A program made the position numbers and the translations under genes. The notes beneath the pieces were generated by a model. It saw only the letters and a program-made list of their open reading frames with translations. It searched no databases and was not told the origin of the DNA. From assembly GCA_050700115.1 (NCBI GenBank), contig JBOHGG010000024.1:17827-81826 (forward strand): DNA of 64,000 nucleotides, written 5' to 3'. Numbering within the stretch: the stretch's first letter is position 1; every line of letters starts with the position of its first letter. This document shows positions 60,384-64,000 of this stretch, piece after piece. The stretch comes from GCA-003244245 sp050700115. Lineage in GTDB: Bacteria > Actinomycetota > Actinomycetes > Mycobacteriales > Pseudonocardiaceae.

Positions 60384-61588
60384 TGGCTGGGGATGAGGTA
60401 GACGCGGTGCCCGATCTTGGACCTGATGCTCAGGATTTCGCTGGCCGCTGGTGGTGGGGCACCGCCGCCTCGGCGGTGCAGGCCGAAGGCGCGTCACCGG
60501 CGGATGACTGGTATCGCTGGGAGCGGGCGGGCAACGCCCCGCCCTCCGGTGACGGCAATGGTTTCGCGCACCGCTTTCGCGACGATTTCGCGTTGTTGCA
60601 TGAGGTGGGGACCACCGATCACCGCCTGTCGATCAACTGGGCTCGGGTGGAGCCGCAGCAGGACCGTGTTGATCAGGCGGCGATCGACTACTACCGCTCG
60701 GTGCTCACCGCGGCCGATGACGCAGGACTGCGGGTGTGGGTGTGCCTGCTGCACACCGCGATCCCGGTGTGGTTCGCCGATCGGGGCGGGTTCGCCGCCC
60801 CAGACGCGCTGGGCACCTGGCTGCGGTGGGTGGATTTCGCCGCGGCAACCTTCGGGGATCTTGCCGGCGGGTGGATGCCGTTCAACACCCCGACCTCCTA
60901 CGCGCACAAGGCGTACCTGGCGGGTACGTTCCCGCCGGGCCGCCGCGATCCCGGCGAGATGGTTTCAGTGCTCAAGACGGTGCACACCTGCGATTTTGAG
61001 GCCGCGCTGCGGCTGCACGAGACCGGCAAACCCACGTGCAGTAACCAGGCGCTGCTGCCGCTGTATCCGGCTGACGACAGCGCCGAGACCGCGGCGGCGA
61101 TGGCGAAACTGGACGCGCTGGTGTGGGATTCCTGGCTGGCGCTGGCCCGCCACCCGCGCTACATCGACGCGTTCGACCTACACGGATTCTCCTACTACTA
61201 CGGCGCCCTGGTCACCGCGCAGGGGCAGCTCCTGCCGTACCCGGCCGACCAGGCGCCAAGCATGCTGGGCTACGTCCCCTGGCCCGACGGGATCGCCGCG
61301 GTGCTGAGCCGGCTACACCGCGAGCTACCCCAGGCGCGGTTCGTGGTCGCCGAGCTCGGCTACGGCGGCGCCGACGATCAGGCCCGCTGCACCTACCTGC
61401 GCCAAGCCCTGGAGCACATCACCACCGCGCAGGACACAGGAATGCGAATCGAGGGCGTGACACTGTGGACGGGCATCGACAACTACGAGTGGCTGGCAGG
61501 TTCTGGAGTGCCATTCGGCCTGTTTGACATCGATCGAACGCCCCGGTACAGCGCCCGGTTTATCCAAGCCGTGGCTCACGGGCGCTGA
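60380..61588 (+). CDS. GH1-like protein lacking the acid/base Glu
   Basis: 402 residues from GTG 60380, or ATG 60383. The (beta/alpha)8 family 1 pattern is clear: WWWGTAASAVQAEGASPADD, DHRLSINWARVEPQQDRVDQ, LHTAIPVWFADRGGFAAPDA. At the acid/base position, where family 1 has N-E-P, this protein has WMPFNTPTSYAHKAYLAGTF, with Glu replaced by Thr. The nucleophile region FVVAELGYGGADD keeps its Glu (E-L-G instead of E-N-G). An internal segment is shorter than in 440-480 residue enzymes. Sugar binding, altered catalysis or transfer to strong acceptors are possible. Last gene of the operon. Confidence 0.8.
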   Translation: MMAGDEVDAVPDLGPDAQDFAGRWWWGTAASAVQAEGASPADDWYRWERAGNAPPSGDGNGFAHRFRDDFALLHEVGTTDHRLSINWARVEPQQDRVDQAAIDYYRSVLTAADDAGLRVWVCLLHTAIPVWFADRGGFAAPDALGTWLRWVDFAAATFGDLAGGWMPFNTPTSYAHKAYLAGTFPPGRRDPGEMVSVLKTVHTCDFEAALRLHETGKPTCSNQALLPLYPADDSAETAAAMAKLDALVWDSWLALARHPRYIDAFDLHGFSYYYGALVTAQGQLLPYPADQAPSMLGYVPWPDGIAAVLSRLHRELPQARFVVAELGYGGADDQARCTYLRQALEHITTAQDTGMRIEGVTLWTGIDNYEWLAGSGVPFGLFDIDRTPRYSARFIQAVAHGR

Positions 61589-61676
61589 CCGCTGCGCTGG
61601 CGCTACTCCCCCCGCGGCGGTTGGCGTACCCAAACAGACCGCGGCCGAGGCCGCCACCCTACCACTGCGCTCAAAA

Positions 61677-61744
61677 CACACGTACGATGAGTCGATCACA
61701 CGTAACAGAATGACATGACACGTATAACTTGACGATCACACGTA
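61677..61744. promoter_or_regulatory. Four ACACGTA repeats at exact 20-bp spacing
   Basis: CACACGTA at 61677, CACACGTA at 61697, GACACGTA at 61717 and CACACGTA at 61737, each exactly 20 bases after the one before. Copies 2 and 4 share a longer GATCACACGTAA. The array ends 61 bases before the GTG of the DndB-like gene and is AT-richer than its surroundings. Two-turn spacing puts all sites on one face of the helix, as for cooperative repressor binding. Confidence 0.75.
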
Positions 61745-61805
61745 AGCTGCGTATGCTCGGAGCGGTGGACGTCACGAGGGCGTCTCATAGCCGAGGAGAT
61801 AGAAC

Positions 61806-62930
61806 GTGACGGTCGCCGTAGGAACAGAAGGACTTACCCACCCGCTAGAGATCCTCAACGTCGCTCAGGTCGATGATGCGGGTGGTGAACACATCGAGTG
61901 CCAAATGACCGGGGCCTACCTGGTCGATCTATATAAGAGCGGGCTTCTCTCTCTCACCGGTAACATCCGCCCTGCACACATGCAGGGCAAGCTCAGCGGC
62001 AAGACAAAGACCAAGGTCAACAAGTGGACCAGCGAGTTGCTCGCCAACGACGCGATCATCGGCAACATCTCGATCAGGCTCGATCCCACCAAGTCTGAGT
62101 TTGATGTGTGGTTCGACGAGGAGACCGGGCAGACCAACCTGACCATTACTTCCGGCGTACTCGACTGCGCGGTCGACTCCCTCTCACGGATCAAGTCGAT
62201 CTTGGGCGCAGCGGATAACCCGCTAGGAAGCTTCAACCTCGGCACTCGCTTCCAGGTACGGATCTGGATGCTCGATGACGCGACCGCGAAGAAGGTCGCG
62301 ACCATCTACAACACCCGTGGCGACAAGGTAAATGACTCCACGGCGAAGTACGCCTACTCGGAGACAAAGGAGCAGGAGGTCGCCCGTCGGCTGGTGAACG
62401 GCAGCGAACATCTCGGTCAGGACAACGTCGAGGTTCTCTCCAACTCCGTATCGGCCAGTTCGCACAAATTGACCGCCTACAACACCATCAGCAGGGCGAT
62501 CGAGACATCATGGAAGGGGGGACCGGTTACCGCCGCCGACGTCGAAGCACAGTCCAGCTGGCTGATCAGCGCATGGGACTCGCTGGTAAGGGTTCGCCCC
62601 GAATACGGCAAACTCTCGACACCGGCGCGCCAGGCCCAGCGGTCGGCCACCATCGCCTCAAGCGCCGTGGTGATCTACGGACTCATCGGTGCGATGTCTG
62701 CGATGTACACCGACCACGTAGACCCGGATGTTGCGTTCACGGCCATCGCACCTGAACAGGACAACGATCTGTTCTCATGGCATAACCGGGTGTGGTCAAC
62801 TGCCGGAGTTGTCACGCCTAGCGGATCGGACACCGGCACACTCGGTACGCGAAACGGCTTTCCTGCCCGTCGCGCGGCGATCCGTGTTCTGCGCGAAGCG
62901 ATGGGCTTGGGCCCCGATCTGGCCGAATAG
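61806..62930 (+). CDS. DndB-like protein (DGQHR family, degenerate motif)
   Basis: 374 residues from the GTG at 61806, after GAGGAG at 8 bases. The middle follows the DndB/DGQHR outline: FQVRIWMLDDATAKKVATIY, NTRGDKVNDSTAKYAYSETK, SNSVSASSHKLTAYNTISRA. The signature DGQHR itself is not present; the equivalent place reads ITSGVLDCAVDSLSRI. DndB proteins control DNA phosphorothioation genes and bind DNA. No dndACDE genes are in the window, so a regulator or replication/partition role in the element is more likely. The repeats at 61677 are probably its own or another regulator's binding sites. Confidence 0.5.
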   Translation: MTVAVGTEGLTHPLEILNVAQVDDAGGEHIECQMTGAYLVDLYKSGLLSLTGNIRPAHMQGKLSGKTKTKVNKWTSELLANDAIIGNISIRLDPTKSEFDVWFDEETGQTNLTITSGVLDCAVDSLSRIKSILGAADNPLGSFNLGTRFQVRIWMLDDATAKKVATIYNTRGDKVNDSTAKYAYSETKEQEVARRLVNGSEHLGQDNVEVLSNSVSASSHKLTAYNTISRAIETSWKGGPVTAADVEAQSSWLISAWDSLVRVRPEYGKLSTPARQAQRSATIASSAVVIYGLIGAMSAMYTDHVDPDVAFTAIAPEQDNDLFSWHNRVWSTAGVVTPSGSDTGTLGTRNGFPARRAAIRVLREAMGLGPDLAE

Positions 62931-63189
62931 ACCAAGTCGACGATCGTTTTCGAGACTCTTCCGGGGCGGTCGGAATGCGGCGTGGGCCCGCCCCGGACGA
63001 GTCAGCCACGATGGGCGTGGGTCAGCAGCAGCCGCTGGATGCCGTGGCGCCGGCGGCAAGTGGCACACACGACGGGGGTGCAGCACGCACTGTCGGTGGC
63101 CTTGGTCAGGGTGTCAGCGTCGGGCCTTGACGAGCACGTACTGCGGCAAGACGCCCGCCGCCCCCCCGCCCGGCTCCACGCTCGGGAGC

Positions 63190-63399
63190 GAGATCTCCGA
63201 ACGGCTCTACCGGCGGGTGATCGCCATCCGCGACGGACTCCTCGCGCTCCAGCCCTACCGCGATCCCGCCGACACCCGCCAGCAGGCGGCTGCCGCCGGA
63301 CTCACCGACCGGCGCCGCGCGGCCGCCATCGAAGCTGCGGATATCCGCGAGGTGTCCGACGCGCTTGCCCGTGACGAGCTGCGGCCTGCCCGGAGATAG
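63190..63399 (+). pseudogene. MAB_1171c-type C-terminal remnant
   Basis: Encodes SERLYRRVIAIRDGLLALQP, YRDPADTRQQAAAAGLTDRR, then an Ala-rich helix and a stop at 63399. It corresponds to the C-terminal part of the membrane protein at 58583 (RYRRVIEIRDMILTLRAYRD). The transmembrane part is missing, so this is the tail of a second, lost copy. Confidence 0.6.
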
Positions 63400-63607
63400 T
63401 GACCAGCTCGTGCTCGGTGAACAGCTCGCTCAACGCATGGGTCACCCGCTCGTCGAGTTCAGCTGCGCCAACGAAGGGATACAACAGCGACACGTGCGCG
63501 GGCACGCTCTCGCGCACAGTCCCAGGGTGCCGGGTCTCTACCAACGTCAGGAGCGCATCCGCCGCGGGCACCGGGATCACCAGGCCAGTCTGGCCGTTCG
63601 TCGGCAT
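63302..63607 (-). pseudogene. Truncated 2'-5' RNA ligase family protein
   Basis: ATG 63607 begins MPTNGQTGLVIPVPAADALL. PAHVSLLYPFVGAAELDERV gives the first HxS/T motif of the 2H phosphoesterase fold. After about 70 residues the frame runs antisense into the MAB_1171c remnant and ends; the second HxS/T motif is absent. A deletion joined the two gene ends around 63400. It is not expected to be active. Confidence 0.6.
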
Positions 63608-63614
63608 CGGCCCC

Positions 63615-63880
63615 TCACAGTAGGTCGAGCTGAACTTCGGGGTCGACGCGGCGCAGCCTGCCAGGATCGTCGGTCAGCGCGGGCCAGTCCCGGGTCCGGG
63701 CGACGTGCACGATGTGGCCGGCGCAGCCGTCGAAGACCTCGGCGGCCAGGAGCAGCTGGTCGACCTGGTCGGCTGCGGCGGCGTCGAGTTCGCCGAGCAC
63801 CACCGACGGGTGGCCCAGGACCTCGGCGAGCTGGGGGCCGGCGTCGGGCCGTACCGCGCGTACTTCGGCTAGCCCGAACT
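63615..63880 (-). pseudogene. PIN-domain (VapC-like) C-terminal remnant
   Basis: Open frame reading LAEVRAVRPDAGPQLAEVLG, then VVLGELDAAAADQVDQLLLA and IVHVARTRDWPALTDDPGRL, ending RRVDPEVQLDLL. The end fits actinobacterial PIN-domain proteins (A-R-x-x-x-W-P-x-L-T-x-D-P-x-R-L), including the last acidic residue. The N-terminal half with the first catalytic Asp is not found upstream before stops. Remnant of a toxin gene. Confidence 0.5.
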
Positions 63881-63961
63881 TACTTGATCTTGGCCGCCGT
63901 GGTGGGTGGTTGACCTGGGTGAACGGTGTCGGTCAGGGTCGGGTACGGGGTTTGTTACTGG

Positions 63962-64000
63962 CTACTGGAGGGTCACGGGGACGGGGGTGCCGAGCAGCTC
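63962..64000 (-). CDS. Partial gene, last 12 codons
   Basis: The minus strand enters the window reading ELLGTPVPVTLQ and a TAG stop at 63962-63964. Too short to identify; it could equally be a chance open frame. Confidence 0.2.
   Translation of the reverse strand, partial: ELLGTPVPVTLQ

Noticed and set aside
61806..62930. A complete Dnd phosphorothioation system
   Set aside because: Only one DndB-like gene is present, its DGQHR motif is absent, and no dndA, C, D or E genes are in the window.

Overview
This is a GC-rich actinobacterial window. GTG starts are frequent, stop/start overlaps (GTGA/ATGA) are common, and the gene families (a ShbA-like sigma factor, SCO6880-like and MAB_1171c-like proteins, an ImmA/XRE pair, DUF4913) point to Pseudonocardiales or a close relative. 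The genus is an inference. The whole window is accessory DNA: RiPP clusters, mobile elements, defence genes, CRISPR-Cas and a conjugative element, joined by many gene remnants.

Layout. 1-6.9 kb: an aspartimide-type graspetide cluster (precursor 4293-4628, ATP-grasp ligase, PIMT-like methyltransferase, all minus strand) lies between two paralogous XRE-TPR regulators, with decayed regulator 3' ends and a repeated structured element nearby. 7-8.3 kb: a GNAT acetyltransferase and a MazF-like toxin-antitoxin pair. 8.3-15.2 kb: a Trypco2-like/Trypco1/trypsin-STAND-PAS-GGDEF-EAL operon bracketed by a dead integrase fragment and an intact tyrosine recombinase, which is coupled to an unknown gene. 15,261-20,253: a complete TnsA/TnsB/TnsC/TniQ transposon with 26-bp terminal inverted repeats and a perfect 5-bp target duplication (ACTTG). 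20.3-28.3 kb: a mixed region with an unusual ShbA-type sigma factor fused to a long repeat-like N-terminus, a second sigma-like gene, a truncated regulator joined to a truncated SDR, and an HNH nuclease. 28.5-37.97 kb: a complete type I-B CRISPR-Cas locus (cas6-cas8b1-cas7-cas5-cas3-cas4-cas1-cas2) and a 22-repeat array.

38-63 kb: an integrative/conjugative-type module. A MobF relaxase-helicase reads rightward. A nine-gene minus-strand type IV secretion operon (57,219 down to 46,969) encodes an ATPase-like protein, pilin, VirB8-like and VirB6-like proteins, an SCO6880-like protein, a VirB4-like ATPase, an NlpC/P60 hydrolase, a TraD-type coupling protein and a DUF4913 protein. Divergent from it are an XRE repressor, an ImmA metallopeptidase, a MAB_1171c-type membrane protein, a PAP2-like protein and a GH1-like protein lacking the usual acid/base Glu. 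A DndB-like gene preceded by four operator-like repeats at exactly 20-bp spacing closes the module.

Inside this module, at 42,983-44,419, a second PIMT-like methyltransferase is translationally coupled to a 44-residue Pro/Lys/Asp-rich peptide with an Asp-Gly step and no ligase gene. This is a candidate precursor for a stand-alone aspartimide RiPP. It and the trypsin-STAND-PAS-GGDEF-EAL protein are the strongest candidates for undescribed biology. All functional calls rest on motifs and gene context read by eye; no database search was run.
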